Below, in pieces: positions 1 through 8,694 of a DNA stretch of 64,000 nt. A model generated the notes under the pieces. That model saw only the letters and a list, made by a program, of their open reading frames with translations. It was not told the origin of the DNA and did not search any database. Both the position numbers and the translations under genes were made by a program. Within the stretch, counting starts at the first letter, position 1, and each line of letters starts with the position of its first letter. This DNA comes from Herpetosiphon aurantiacus DSM 785 (GTDB taxonomy: Bacteria; Chloroflexota; Chloroflexia; Chloroflexales; Herpetosiphonaceae), in assembly GCA_000018565.1 (NCBI GenBank), contig CP000875.1, positions 4,417,199 to 4,481,198 on the forward strand, given 5' to 3'.

Positions 1-237
1 ATGCAATTCAAAGCCAGTCGCGCGGTTGCGAATCACCAAGCCATTCCAGCCTGCATCGCTCATCAGCAAATTCGAGCCGCCGCCCAGCATAAAAATTGGC
101 AACTGCCGAAGTTCAGCCCATTGCACCGCCTCAACCTGTTGCTCAGGGCTGGTAACGTTTACAAAATACCGCGCAGGGCCACCAATGCGCCAAGCTGTGT
201 AGGGCGCGAGTAGCTCATGTTCGCGAAGATCGATCAT
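1..237 (-). CDS. murB: UDP-N-acetylenolpyruvoylglucosamine reductase, N-terminal part
   Basis: The first 79 codons of MurB, the FAD enzyme that reduces UDP-GlcNAc-enolpyruvate to UDP-MurNAc in the cytoplasm. Reading leftward from ATG at 237, the protein shows an N-terminal NTxRIGGPARYFV-like stretch (TAWRIGGPARYFV), then LGGGSNLLM and GLVIRNR, which is the FAD-binding signature of the family. The 3' part lies beyond base 1. The start follows the stop of the TPR gene by two bases, so the two are probably cotranscribed at the distal end of the dcw cluster. It is partial only because of the window edge. Confidence 0.9.
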   Translation of the reverse strand, partial: MIDLREHELLAPYTAWRIGGPARYFVNVTSPEQQVEAVQWAELRQLPIFMLGGGSNLLMSDAGWNGLVIRNRATGFELH

Positions 238-239
238 GC

Positions 240-1520
240 TTAAACCTGTATTCCTATAGTTCGCAAGCGTTCACGCAAGCGTTTTTGTTCATCGTAATGG
301 CCAAGACCTTGGCGCAATAAAAAGGCCGTATGCCAATGCTTGGCCGCATCATGGCGATCATTCCACTCATAGGCCAAATCGCCCAAACGCTCGCTGGCCA
401 AGGCAATCCCGACTGTATCGCCCAATTGTTGGGCATTAGTCAGGGCAATATTGTAGTTGGTGCTGGCCGAGCCATAATCAGCTTGCGCCCGATAGGCATC
501 GCCCAAGCGATTGTGCAGCATAATCTGGCCAACTCCAGGCGTGCGCCGATCCTCATATTGCAAGGCTTTGAGCAACGACTCAATCGCCGTTTGATAATCG
601 CCGCGGGCATGGTGAATCACCCCAAGCACGGTGTAGGCGCGGGCGGTGCCAACCGCATCGTTTAATTTTTCGCGCAGCATCAGGCTTTCAGCTTGGCAAC
701 GCAGCGCTTGATCCAAATCGTTTAATTCGAGATACGAAAGCGCCAATTTTTCATGAACAATCGCCACGCCCAACGTGCCAGGCAGATGTTCCTCGATTTC
801 TAAGGCGCGTGAGTAGTAATCGGCTGCTTGTTGGCCGGAACCAATCAACCGATACACATCACCAATGCTTGTGATAATTTTAGCGATTGTTAGCCGATCG
901 TCAATCACCGCTCCGCGTGCTTGTGCGGCGTTATAGAGGTGAATTGCTGCGGTATGGTGGCCTTGGAGTTGCTCAGTTTTACCAAGATGCAACAAAGCTT
1001 CGGCCTCAAGCGGCACATTGTTGGTAGTTCGAGCCAAATCGAGCGCCCGTTTTAATGTTTGCTCGGCGCTGCTATAATCGCGGATTGCTCGTTGCGAACG
1101 CCCCAAGGCCACCAACGAACCACCCTCAATTTGCACCGATTGCGCGGCGCGGGCTAAGGTCAACAATTGCTGAGCGTAAAACAAGGCATCATCGTGATTG
1201 CCCGCCCAATCCAGCACCGTCCAAGCCAAGCTGTAGGCCCGAATCGCAAAATTAGCGCGTTGCTCCTCGGCCAAACGGTTCAGATATTCCAAGGCCCGTT
1301 CACACCAAACTCGCGCATCAGCAATATTATGTTGAGCAATCACCGTTTCTGCTTGATCAAGCGCAGCCGTAATTGCGGCGGGCCATTCACAGGCCAATGC
1401 TAAATGCCATGCCATAATTCCATCCAAACCTTCAGGCCGCCCTGTCTGTTCAGCGTAGAGTTGACGCAAGCGCTCTGCCGCATCACGATGAAATTGGCGA
1501 TAGGCAGCATCAGCAATCAT
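240..1520 (-). CDS. Tetratricopeptide repeat protein inserted in the dcw cluster
   Basis: A 426-residue, wholly alpha-helical protein. From about residue 85 to 420 it holds a run of TPR units with the usual pattern (A..LG.....GDY..A......AL.......G......), about eight or nine in all. No signal peptide, membrane segment or DNA-binding domain is visible. The N-terminal 80 residues look like the region that links an ATPase to TPRs in large LuxR/AfsR-type regulators, but no ATPase is present. It sits 4 nt after murC and 2 nt before murB, so it is almost certainly cotranscribed with them. A scaffold role in wall synthesis or division is possible but not shown. Confidence 0.85.
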   Translation of the reverse strand: MIADAAYRQFHRDAAERLRQLYAEQTGRPEGLDGIMAWHLALACEWPAAITAALDQAETVIAQHNIADARVWCERALEYLNRLAEEQRANFAIRAYSLAWTVLDWAGNHDDALFYAQQLLTLARAAQSVQIEGGSLVALGRSQRAIRDYSSAEQTLKRALDLARTTNNVPLEAEALLHLGKTEQLQGHHTAAIHLYNAAQARGAVIDDRLTIAKIITSIGDVYRLIGSGQQAADYYSRALEIEEHLPGTLGVAIVHEKLALSYLELNDLDQALRCQAESLMLREKLNDAVGTARAYTVLGVIHHARGDYQTAIESLLKALQYEDRRTPGVGQIMLHNRLGDAYRAQADYGSASTNYNIALTNAQQLGDTVGIALASERLGDLAYEWNDRHDAAKHWHTAFLLRQGLGHYDEQKRLRERLRTIGIQV

Positions 1521-1524
1521 CGAA

Positions 1525-2856
1525 TCACCTCAGCGCCGCCACCAACCGCTCGCCAACCACAACCCCATCGCCAGCTCCCAAGGTCAGCACCACATCGCCA
1601 GCCTGCACATCGCGCAGCAATTGCTCAAACGCTTGGTCTAAATCGCCGACTGCCAAGGCATTGGGATGTTGCATGCCAGCCACGATTTGAGCGGTTGGGT
1701 CGCCCTTGCTGGTTTCGCGTGCCCCATACACCGCGCCAATTCGCACCAGATCCGCCTGCTCAAAAGCAGTTTGAAAATCAGCTAGAAACGCTTCCAAGCG
1801 GCTAAAGGTATGTGGCTGAAAATAGGCCACAATTCGTTGCGCTGGAAAGCGCTTGCGAGCTGCCGCCAAGGTCGCACGAATTTCCACCGGATGATGTGCA
1901 TAATCGTCGAATACGCGTACAGCACCAACTTGACCTTTTGGCTCGAAGCGTCGCGCTGCCCCTTGATAGTGGGCAATCGCTGCCACCGCTACCGCTAAAT
2001 CAATGCCATAGGAATGGGCAGCGGCTAAGGCCAACAAAGCATTTCGCACATTATGTTCACCAGAAACCGCTAATTGCACCGTCATTGGCTCAGCAGCAGG
2101 GCTGATGAGTTCAAACAGCATGCCATCGGGCGTAGCTTGAACCGCCGTTGCTCGCCAATCGTTATGTTCAGTCAAACCACAACGAATCGCTGGCACATCA
2201 GCAAGCACCCGTTGCGTGCCCAGATCATCGCCGCACAACACCAAATGTTGTAGGCTCGGCTTGATGGCAAACTCACGAAAAGCTGCATCATACTCAGCTT
2301 GGCTGGGATAAATATCCACATGATCCCAATCGAGATTGGTGATAATGCCAATTGCTGGACTCAGGGCCAAAAACGTGCGGGCATACTCATCGGCTTCGAG
2401 CACCAATGGCCCTTGACCCCAAGCGGCACTCGCGCCTAAGGCTGGCACTTCGGCTCCAATCAAAAAGCCAGGCGTATAGCCACAATGCTTAAAAATAACC
2501 GCTAACATTGCGGTAGTGGTGGTTTTGCCATGCGTTCCAGTAACCGCAAGGGTTGGGCGTTCAGCGCTCCATTCACGCCATAAATCATGGCGGGTCAGCA
2601 CCGGAATCGCCGCTTGGTGAGCCGCCACAATCTCAATGTGGTCAAGTGGCAAGGCCGAAGTCACCAACAGCCGATCAATCCCCTGCACATGGCTCGCGCT
2701 ATGGCCAATTTCGACTGAAACACCATGGTCAGCCAAGCGGGTTGTAGCCGCATTGGCCGCCCGATCGCAGCCAGAAACCTGATCGCCACGCTCCAGCAGC
2801 AGCGTCGCAATCGAACTCATGCCTGAACCACCAATTCCAACAATGTGCGTATGCAC
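1525..2856 (-). CDS. murC: UDP-N-acetylmuramate--L-alanine ligase
   Basis: MurC adds L-alanine to UDP-MurNAc in the cytoplasm, the first amino-acid step of the peptidoglycan stem. The N-terminal nucleotide-binding motif IVGIGGSGMSS is followed by the ATP loop VTGTHGKTTTT, the central LEADEYARTF motif and the C-terminal DDYAHHPVEI motif, all typical of the family. I place the start at GTG 2856, seven residues before GIGGSGM, because AAGGAGT lies about 6 nt upstream. The open frame runs 37 codons further back only through non-conserved sequence and a TTG. Length from this start is 443 residues, normal for MurC. A 316-bp repeat-bearing gap separates it from the upstream gene. Confidence 0.95.
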   Translation of the reverse strand: MHTHIVGIGGSGMSSIATLLLERGDQVSGCDRAANAATTRLADHGVSVEIGHSASHVQGIDRLLVTSALPLDHIEIVAAHQAAIPVLTRHDLWREWSAERPTLAVTGTHGKTTTTAMLAVIFKHCGYTPGFLIGAEVPALGASAAWGQGPLVLEADEYARTFLALSPAIGIITNLDWDHVDIYPSQAEYDAAFREFAIKPSLQHLVLCGDDLGTQRVLADVPAIRCGLTEHNDWRATAVQATPDGMLFELISPAAEPMTVQLAVSGEHNVRNALLALAAAHSYGIDLAVAVAAIAHYQGAARRFEPKGQVGAVRVFDDYAHHPVEIRATLAAARKRFPAQRIVAYFQPHTFSRLEAFLADFQTAFEQADLVRIGAVYGARETSKGDPTAQIVAGMQHPNALAVGDLDQAFEQLLRDVQAGDVVLTLGAGDGVVVGERLVAALR

Positions 2857-3172
2857 CAGTGACTCCTTAAAAAAGCCAGATAAAAACAGCAGAAACGCTG
2901 AGATCGACGATTCCCAGCGTCCCCAAGGATTTTCAGAACATCGAACATCGAGCAGCCATTGAAACAATCTATGTTCGATGGGTCATGGTTCATCGAGTTG
3001 ACAATGAATCGCGTCCCTCACCCCCTAGCCCCCTCTCCCGCACGCGAGGCGAGGGGGAATCGCTCTAGCAGTGCTCCCCTCACCCGCCGCTGTGGGAGAG
3101 GGACTGATGATTATTGTTAAGGCTATGAACATTACAGCTATGTTCTATGTTCTTTGCTCTATGCTCTTTAGC
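2857..3172. repeat. Gene-free gap with a GC-rich palindromic repeat (copy 1)
   Basis: The gap between murC and the CvpA-like gene holds one copy of the dispersed repeat at about 3014-3113. The copy starts CCCTCACCCCCTAGCC, passes through GCGAGGGGGAA and CTCCCCTCACCC, and ends GTGGGAGAGGGA. Next to it, at 3129-3172, is a copy of the 'ATGTTCTATG/GAACATAG' short repeat. At 2937-2985 there is a second AGAACATCGAACATCGAG-type stretch. No open frame with coding character was seen. Because it lies inside the dcw run, transcription must either cross it or restart before murC. Confidence 0.8.
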
Positions 3173-3805
3173 TTACTCCCGCATTTTGGGCAAGCGGAAG
3201 AAGGTCACAACCAAGACGACCAAAAAGAGCAAAGCAAAGATCGTCGGCAAATTGTCTTTCAAAGCATTGTCTTGCGAGATTGACGAGACGGTGATGCCCA
3301 CGCCCTCATCAAAGGGCAAATTCGCGCCATCTTTGTCAAAGGCAATCCAAAAATCGAGTAAGCGTGAAAGCACAATATACGAATTGAGCACGCCTACGCC
3401 AACCCCAATTACCTGCCCACCACGACTGGTCTCCTCGCGGCTGCCAATTGCCGAGCCAATCACATACGAAAGAATCACCCCGATAATAAACGAAATTGCT
3501 CGAAAATTCTCGAAATTCTCGCTATCGATAAAGGGCGAACGTTCACCGCTCTCGCTGCCAAAAAGCGCATTAATAAACACCGCAAAGGCATTGACAATTC
3601 GATTCAACAGCCCTGCCATGTTTTCAGCAACCGTAGGGTTTGCGAACAGAACCAACGAGAAAATCAGCCCGACCGTGGTGATCGCCTCTTCCTTCCAGCC
3701 GCGTCGCCAGCCAAAGAAGCCTGCGATTGGAAAAATCACAAGCATCAAAAGCTGCAAAAAGCTAAACTGGATCGCTTGTTGCAAGAGGATCAGTCGAAAC
3801 GACAT
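3173..3805 (-). CDS. CvpA-like integral membrane protein
   Basis: About 210 residues with four or five hydrophobic segments: roughly residues 10-35, 40-65, 95-120, 135-155 and 185-205. The first half resembles the CvpA/colicin-V-production family fold (LLMLVIFPIAGFFGWRRGW followed by a second helix). Similarity is weak, so the family call is tentative. ATG at 3805 is chosen because the murG stop is at 3811 and the longer open frame upstream is murG read in another frame. It probably belongs to the dcw operon. Its function is unknown. Confidence 0.7.
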   Translation of the reverse strand: MSFRLILLQQAIQFSFLQLLMLVIFPIAGFFGWRRGWKEEAITTVGLIFSLVLFANPTVAENMAGLLNRIVNAFAVFINALFGSESGERSPFIDSENFENFRAISFIIGVILSYVIGSAIGSREETSRGGQVIGVGVGVLNSYIVLSRLLDFWIAFDKDGANLPFDEGVGITVSSISQDNALKDNLPTIFALLFLVVLVVTFFRLPKMRE

Positions 3806-3810
3806 ACGCT

Positions 3811-5169
3811 TTAGCCTCCTCGGGCAAGCGCCAGCCATTCGCTGGCAAGCCGCGCCCCTGCATCTGGTTGGGCAAGGCTGGCACTGCGTTGCGCCATCGT
3901 TTGTAAGCGCAAAGGGTTGCTCAGCACTGCTGAGAGTTCGCGCCACAAACGGCCTTGGGTTGGCTCTCCAGAGCCTAGCATTGCTTCATCAGGAATGCTA
4001 ATTGCTGCGCCGCGGTCGGCTAGGGCAGCAGCGTTGTATTCTTGCTTCACCATGGTCAAAGGCACCAAAATCGATCCAATGCCTGCGGCAGGAAGCTCGG
4101 CCATCGTCGATGCGCCAGCCCGACTTAACGCAAAATCTGCTGCGCCAAACGCTGTGCTCATCGAGCGTTCAGCATCCGCATGCAGATATGGGTAAAGATG
4201 ATAACGGCTGGCTAGCTCAGGGCTGAGTTTGGCTTGAGCCTCACGCAGCCATGCTTCATCACCATTCCGTCCGCAAACATGCACGACCTGCGCTAATTCT
4301 AACAGATCGCTTAAGAGCGCGGCAACCGCCTGATTAATCGATCGTGCCCCGCGACTGCCACCATACACCAACAGCACTGGCAATCGATCATTCAGGCCAA
4401 ATATGGCTCGACAGAGGGCTTTATTTTGATTAAACAGCTCACCACGCACCGGATAGCCAGTTTCAACCACCTTATGCGCAGGCAAGTAGCGCTTGGAGTC
4501 ATCAAAGGTTACGGCAATGCGCGTAGCTAAACGGGCCAGCACCCGCCCAGCCCAGCCTGGCACAATATCAGGCAAATACAGCAAGGTTGGCACACGCTCA
4601 AGCGCCGCTGCCACAAATAACGGCACACACACATAGCCACCAGTGCCCAAAATTGCCGCAGGCCGTTCGCGTCGCAACAAGCTGCGGGCAGCAAGCACTC
4701 CTTTGATCAAAACCCCAGCATTTTTCACCATTTGCAATGGGTTGCGCCCGCGCATGGCCGCAGCCGGCAGGCCAACAAACGGAATTGTGCTTTCGCGCTG
4801 AACCAAATCGCCTTCCATGCCATCAACCGAGCCGATATAGCGCAGTTGCGGCTTAACGTTGGCGTTTATTGCGCCGACGTTGCTCGATGCGTTCGCGGGC
4901 AGTGCTGCCGTTGATTGGCTGGCTGACCAAGTTTTTGCGCTGTTTGGGCTTGCGCCAAGCGATAAGTCGCTTGGATTCGTCGGCGGGTTTGCGCCACGTT
5001 CCGCCGAGGGAGTTGCCGACGGCAAAGCTGCCGGATCGGTGATTTTCTTCAGGGCGCTGGCCACCGCCAAAGCCGGATACACGTGGCCGCCCGTGCCACC
5101 GCCGCACAGCATCAGCAGCGGCGACCACTCGCGGTCGGAGTTGGCCAATTGTGGGGATGGAGAGTTCAT
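3811..5169 (-). CDS. murG: Undecaprenyl-PP-MurNAc-pentapeptide-UDP-GlcNAc GlcNAc transferase
   Basis: MurG transfers GlcNAc to lipid I to make lipid II at the inner face of the membrane. CGGGTGGHVYPALAVASAL at residues 22-40 is the family's N-terminal glycine-rich loop. GTGGYVCVP, VTGYPVR-like (VETGYPVR), YGGSRGARSIN and the ALSRAGASTMAEL nucleotide-sugar motif follow in order. At 452 residues it is much longer than usual (about 360). The excess is an Ala/Ser/Pro/Asn-rich, probably disordered insert at residues 43-107, between the first helix and the second strand (QLRYIGS). That insert is encoded in DNA that also encodes the FtsW tail in another frame. Confidence 0.95.
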   Translation of the reverse strand: MNSPSPQLANSDREWSPLLMLCGGGTGGHVYPALAVASALKKITDPAALPSATPSAERGANPPTNPSDLSLGASPNSAKTWSASQSTAALPANASSNVGAINANVKPQLRYIGSVDGMEGDLVQRESTIPFVGLPAAAMRGRNPLQMVKNAGVLIKGVLAARSLLRRERPAAILGTGGYVCVPLFVAAALERVPTLLYLPDIVPGWAGRVLARLATRIAVTFDDSKRYLPAHKVVETGYPVRGELFNQNKALCRAIFGLNDRLPVLLVYGGSRGARSINQAVAALLSDLLELAQVVHVCGRNGDEAWLREAQAKLSPELASRYHLYPYLHADAERSMSTAFGAADFALSRAGASTMAELPAAGIGSILVPLTMVKQEYNAAALADRGAAISIPDEAMLGSGEPTQGRLWRELSAVLSNPLRLQTMAQRSASLAQPDAGARLASEWLALARGG

Positions 5170-6295
5170 TGGTTCGTTCCTCAGCCCGTTTCAACGGCGC
5201 ATAACGGGTTACACTCAGCAGCAAGCCCGCCGCAATCATGGTCATCATCAACGATGAACCACCATACGAAATAAATGGCAGGGTAATTCCAGTAAATGGG
5301 ATCACGGTAGTCACCACGGCGATATTGATCAGCGCTTGCACCACCAACCACGTGGTCACGCCCACGGCAATCAAGGCTCCAAATGGATCAAGTGTTCGCG
5401 AGGCGATGCGGAAGCCGCGCACTGCTAACACGACAAACGCTGCCAACACCAAGCCAGCCCCGATAATGCCTAATTCTTCGCCAATCACGGCGTAAATCGC
5501 ATCGGTATGGGCAAACGGCAACCAGAAGAATTTCTGGCGGCTTTGGCCTAAACCAACGCCCGTCCAGCTGCCTGAGCCAAGTGCATACAAAGCATGAATT
5601 GGTTGATAGCCACCATCACGCGGATAGCTGAAGGGATCTTGCCAAACCAACACCCGCAAGGCCCGATAACCTGCTGACTGAATTGCCAGCCAACCAACCA
5701 CCGTGGTCATACTGGCGGCGATGCCCAAGTGGGTCAAACTTGCACCTGAGGTAAACAAAATCGCTGCGCTGATCACCACAATTACAATCGTGGTACTCAT
5801 ATTTGGTTGCAACAGCACCAAGCCCGCCAATAGCCCCAGCATAATCCCAAACGGCAACAGCCCCGTAACAAATTGGCGAATCTTCGAGCCACGCCGCGAG
5901 AGCCAGTCGGCAAAATAAATAATTGCCGCAAATTTAGCAATTTCGCTGGGCTGCATGCCAACTGGGCCAATATTAATCCAGCGACTAGCACCATTGACCT
6001 TGGTAATATGTTCGGGCAACAGCAAGACTAATAGCAGCAAAAAGAGCGTAATAAGCATTAAGGGCAATGAAAAACGCCGCAATTTACGATAATCAAAGCG
6101 CATGGTCGCAATCATTGCGCCAACGCCGGCAATTGCCCACATGGTTTGGCGCAACACCCAATAGACCGATGAGCCATATTCAGCATAGGCCACATAGAAC
6201 GATGAGCTATAGACCATCACTAGCCCAAACGCAACCAAGCCGCCCACCAGGGCTAGCAACATTCCATCAGGTTTTCGCGGAACTCGATCGTTCAT
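4853..6295 (-). CDS. ftsW: Cell-division SEDS glycosyltransferase FtsW with long basic tail
   Basis: A SEDS-family lipid II polymerase that works with the class B PBP at the septum. It has about ten membrane segments. The characteristic motifs are NGASRWINIGPVGMQPSEIAK (residues 101-121), QPNMSTTI, FAHTDAIYAVIGEELG and GITLPFISYGGSSL. The membrane part ends near residue 365. The last 105 residues (376-480) are Arg/Lys/Gly-rich, hydrophilic and without a family match that I recognise. They are read from the same DNA as MurG residues 1-105. The reading frame is open to a TGA/TAA-type stop at 4853, so the tail is real at sequence level. Confidence 0.95.
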   Translation of the reverse strand: MNDRVPRKPDGMLLALVGGLVAFGLVMVYSSSFYVAYAEYGSSVYWVLRQTMWAIAGVGAMIATMRFDYRKLRRFSLPLMLITLFLLLLVLLLPEHITKVNGASRWINIGPVGMQPSEIAKFAAIIYFADWLSRRGSKIRQFVTGLLPFGIMLGLLAGLVLLQPNMSTTIVIVVISAAILFTSGASLTHLGIAASMTTVVGWLAIQSAGYRALRVLVWQDPFSYPRDGGYQPIHALYALGSGSWTGVGLGQSRQKFFWLPFAHTDAIYAVIGEELGIIGAGLVLAAFVVLAVRGFRIASRTLDPFGALIAVGVTTWLVVQALINIAVVTTVIPFTGITLPFISYGGSSLMMTMIAAGLLLSVTRYAPLKRAEERTNELSIPTIGQLRPRVVAAADAVRRWHGRPRVSGFGGGQRPEENHRSGSFAVGNSLGGTWRKPADESKRLIAWRKPKQRKNLVSQPINGSTARERIEQRRRNKRQR

Positions 6296-6310
6296 GCGAC
6301 CTCCAACCGT

Positions 6311-7171
6311 CTAACGGGCATTTAACCAAGCTTGATAAAGTTCTTCTAAGAGCGCAACGCTTGTAGCATCGTTCATGCGTTGGTTATGCACAAACCACGT
6401 CGCAACCAGAATAAAGCCAATCGCGCCAACCACGCTCAGCCAGAGCAATGCTGATGGTGCTTTAGCCTCAATCCGCGGCTTAAACCAATCGGCAATATAG
6501 ACTAAGCGTGGAGCCAAACCATAGCCCACCGCCAAGCCCATCAGCATCCCGCCAATGTGAGCATAATTGTCGATCACCGACGAAAACGATAAGCCAATGA
6601 TCAAGTTAATCGCGGCTGTACCGACCATTTGGCGCAAGTTTTGGCGAGCAAAATCACCCAAGACACTGCGAGCCGAAAGGAAAAAGCCAATCAAGCAGCC
6701 AATCAGGCCGAAGATTGCCCCCGATGCGCCAATTGAAGGGCCAGTCAAACTGCCAAAACTATACGAAGCCCAAGCCCCGCCAATCCCCGCAATCAGGTAG
6801 ATCACGCTAAACCGCAGGCTACCATAGAAGCGCTCAACGGTTGGGCCAAGCGCATACAGGGCATACATATTAAAGCCAATATGCACAATCCCGCCGTGCA
6901 GCACGGTCGCCGTGAATAAGCGCCACCATTCGCCGCCGATATCCATCAAAGGCGACCACTTGGCTCCAAGTTCGATCAAGACAAAGGCATCGCCTTCGGT
7001 ATTGCCCATCACACTCATGCCCTGAAGAATACAGATCACAAACATAACGACGTTGATCGCCATAAACACCCAAGTAGCCCGTACTGGTGCATTGGGCAGT
7101 TGCACCATCACAGGTTGGCTGGGCGAATATTCAACACGCTCAGGTTGATAGCCTGAATAGGGATCTTGCAT
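6311..7171 (-). CDS. Rhomboid family intramembrane serine protease
   Basis: A six-transmembrane rhomboid. The catalytic serine sits in GPSIGASGAIFG and the catalytic histidine in NYAHIGGMLMG. The conserved WWRLFTATVLHGGIVHIGFNMYAL segment, with its HxxxxN-like pattern, is also present. ATG 7171 (MQDPYSGYQP) gives a 286-residue protein with a short cytosolic N-terminus. A GTG 33 codons upstream is possible but adds an unusual Cys-rich lead. It lies between murD and ftsW in the dcw cluster, which is not a standard member. Its substrate is unknown; cleavage of a division or envelope protein is only a guess. Confidence 0.85.
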   Translation of the reverse strand: MQDPYSGYQPERVEYSPSQPVMVQLPNAPVRATWVFMAINVVMFVICILQGMSVMGNTEGDAFVLIELGAKWSPLMDIGGEWWRLFTATVLHGGIVHIGFNMYALYALGPTVERFYGSLRFSVIYLIAGIGGAWASYSFGSLTGPSIGASGAIFGLIGCLIGFFLSARSVLGDFARQNLRQMVGTAAINLIIGLSFSSVIDNYAHIGGMLMGLAVGYGLAPRLVYIADWFKPRIEAKAPSALLWLSVVGAIGFILVATWFVHNQRMNDATSVALLEELYQAWLNAR

Positions 7172-7324
7172 GGGTTGCCAATTTCTGAGCCAATTGCAGC
7201 AATCAAGCTCAATAGCGACGAAACAAGAACTTAGGCTTTTGGCAATAACCTTCAATCGCAGAACCTTCACTATCGTGGCTGGTTTCCAGCAATTGCGCTA
7301 TAGCCCAATATTCCTAAATAATTT

Positions 7325-8623
7325 TTAAGCTTCCGTCAGTAGGCCAACAATTCGGCGAAATTCTTCGCCGCGATGAAATTCATTGCGAAACATGCCAAAA
7401 CTGGCAGCGCCAGGCGAGAGCAACACGGTATCGCCAGCTTCAGCCTCGGCAAAGGCGGCGCGAATCGCTTGCTCAAACGATTGATAGCGCTCTTGCTCAG
7501 TACCAAGCGCCGCACTCAGGGCTGGCGAACCCGTGCCATCCAAGATAATCAGCCGTTTCAATTGGGCCGATTGTTGAATCGCTTCAACCAATGGTGTCCA
7601 CGCCAGTTTTTTATCAGCCCCACCAGCAATCAAAATTACTGGGCTGGTCATCGAATTGAGCGCAGCAGCAGCAGCCGTTGGAGTGGTAGCAGCCGTATCG
7701 TTGATCAAACGCACGCCGTTGATCTCGCGTACCAACTCCATACGATGCTCAACCCCAGCAAAATGCTCAATGGCCTTGCGAATTGCGGCATCGGGCACGC
7801 CATAGGCTTGAGCCAAAGCCGCCGCCGCTGCAATATTCAAAGCATTATGTTGGCCTTGCAACTGACCCATCGGCCAGCCTTCGTTGCCATCAAACCAAAT
7901 CACTCGGCCTGGAGCGTCATTGGCCCACGTATTGACAATCAGATCATGCTTAGGCAGCACTACCACATCATCAGGGCTTTGATACAGAAAAATTTGTTGC
8001 TTGGCTAATCCATAATCGGCCATCGAGCCATAACGGTCGAGATGGTCAGGTGACAAATTGGTGACACAGGCATACTCAGGGCTTAATCCGGCCTCGCCCA
8101 AGCCTTCCAATTGCCACGACGATAGCTCAAGCACCACTGGCGTTTTGGCAGTAATCCGTGGCAATTGTTCCAAAGCCGAAACCCGCAAATTGCCCGCAAC
8201 CACCGTATCAGGATAAACCTCGCGCAACATCGCCCCAGTCAGGGTAGTGGTGGTGGTTTTGCCCTTGGTTCCGGTGATGCCAATAATTGGCGCAGGGCAA
8301 AGCCGAAAGAACAGCGTCATCTCCATTTCAATCGCCACACCAGCAGCGCGAGCCAATTGCAAATAACGCGATTCACGCGGCACACCTGGGTTGCGAATCA
8401 CCATATCGACCCGCTCAAAATCTTGATCACGATGCTCACCCAGCACAAATTCAACTGGTAAGCCTGCCAAAGCCTCAAGCGAGGGCTGCAAAATCTCGGC
8501 GCTACGGAGATCGGTCACAATCACATGGGCTCCTTGCTCAAGCAAAAAGCGCGTGACCCCTAAACCGCCACCATGAACACCTAAGCCCATCACCGTTATA
8601 CGTTTATTGCGTAAATCGAGCAT
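7325..8623 (-). CDS. murD: UDP-N-acetylmuramoylalanine--D-glutamate ligase
   Basis: MurD adds D-glutamate to UDP-MurNAc-L-Ala. The N-terminal [11 protein letters not shown] nucleotide-binding loop, the ATP loop [12 protein letters not shown], the ELSSWQLE motif, [10 protein letters not shown] and the C-terminal [11 protein letters not shown] motif are all present. The 432-residue length is typical of the family. The start is the ATG at 8623. Mur ligases C, D and F all occur in this cluster; murE was not found in the window. Confidence 0.95.
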   Translation of the reverse strand: MLDLRNKRITVMGLGVHGGGLGVTRFLLEQGAHVIVTDLRSAEILQPSLEALAGLPVEFVLGEHRDQDFERVDMVIRNPGVPRESRYLQLARAAGVAIEMEMTLFFRLCPAPIIGITGTKGKTTTTTLTGAMLREVYPDTVVAGNLRVSALEQLPRITAKTPVVLELSSWQLEGLGEAGLSPEYACVTNLSPDHLDRYGSMADYGLAKQQIFLYQSPDDVVVLPKHDLIVNTWANDAPGRVIWFDGNEGWPMGQLQGQHNALNIAAAAALAQAYGVPDAAIRKAIEHFAGVEHRMELVREINGVRLINDTAATTPTAAAAALNSMTSPVILIAGGADKKLAWTPLVEAIQQSAQLKRLIILDGTGSPALSAALGTEQERYQSFEQAIRAAFAEAEAGDTVLLSPGAASFGMFRNEFHRGEEFRRIVGLLTEA

Positions 8624-8694
8624 GCATTGCCTTACTTGCTAAGCACTTTGCTATTGAATCAAGCTAACTCTACCAGCAACCTTACGAACGCCCG

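Noticed and set aside
2854-2967. A longer MurC with 37 extra N-terminal residues
   Set aside because: It starts at TTG with no ribosome binding site. GTG 2856 has AAGGAGT and gives a normal MurC length.
3147-4001. Open plus-strand frame of 284 codons over the CvpA-like gene
   Set aside because: It has no conserved motif, and the minus strand carries a membrane protein in good context. It is a shadow frame.
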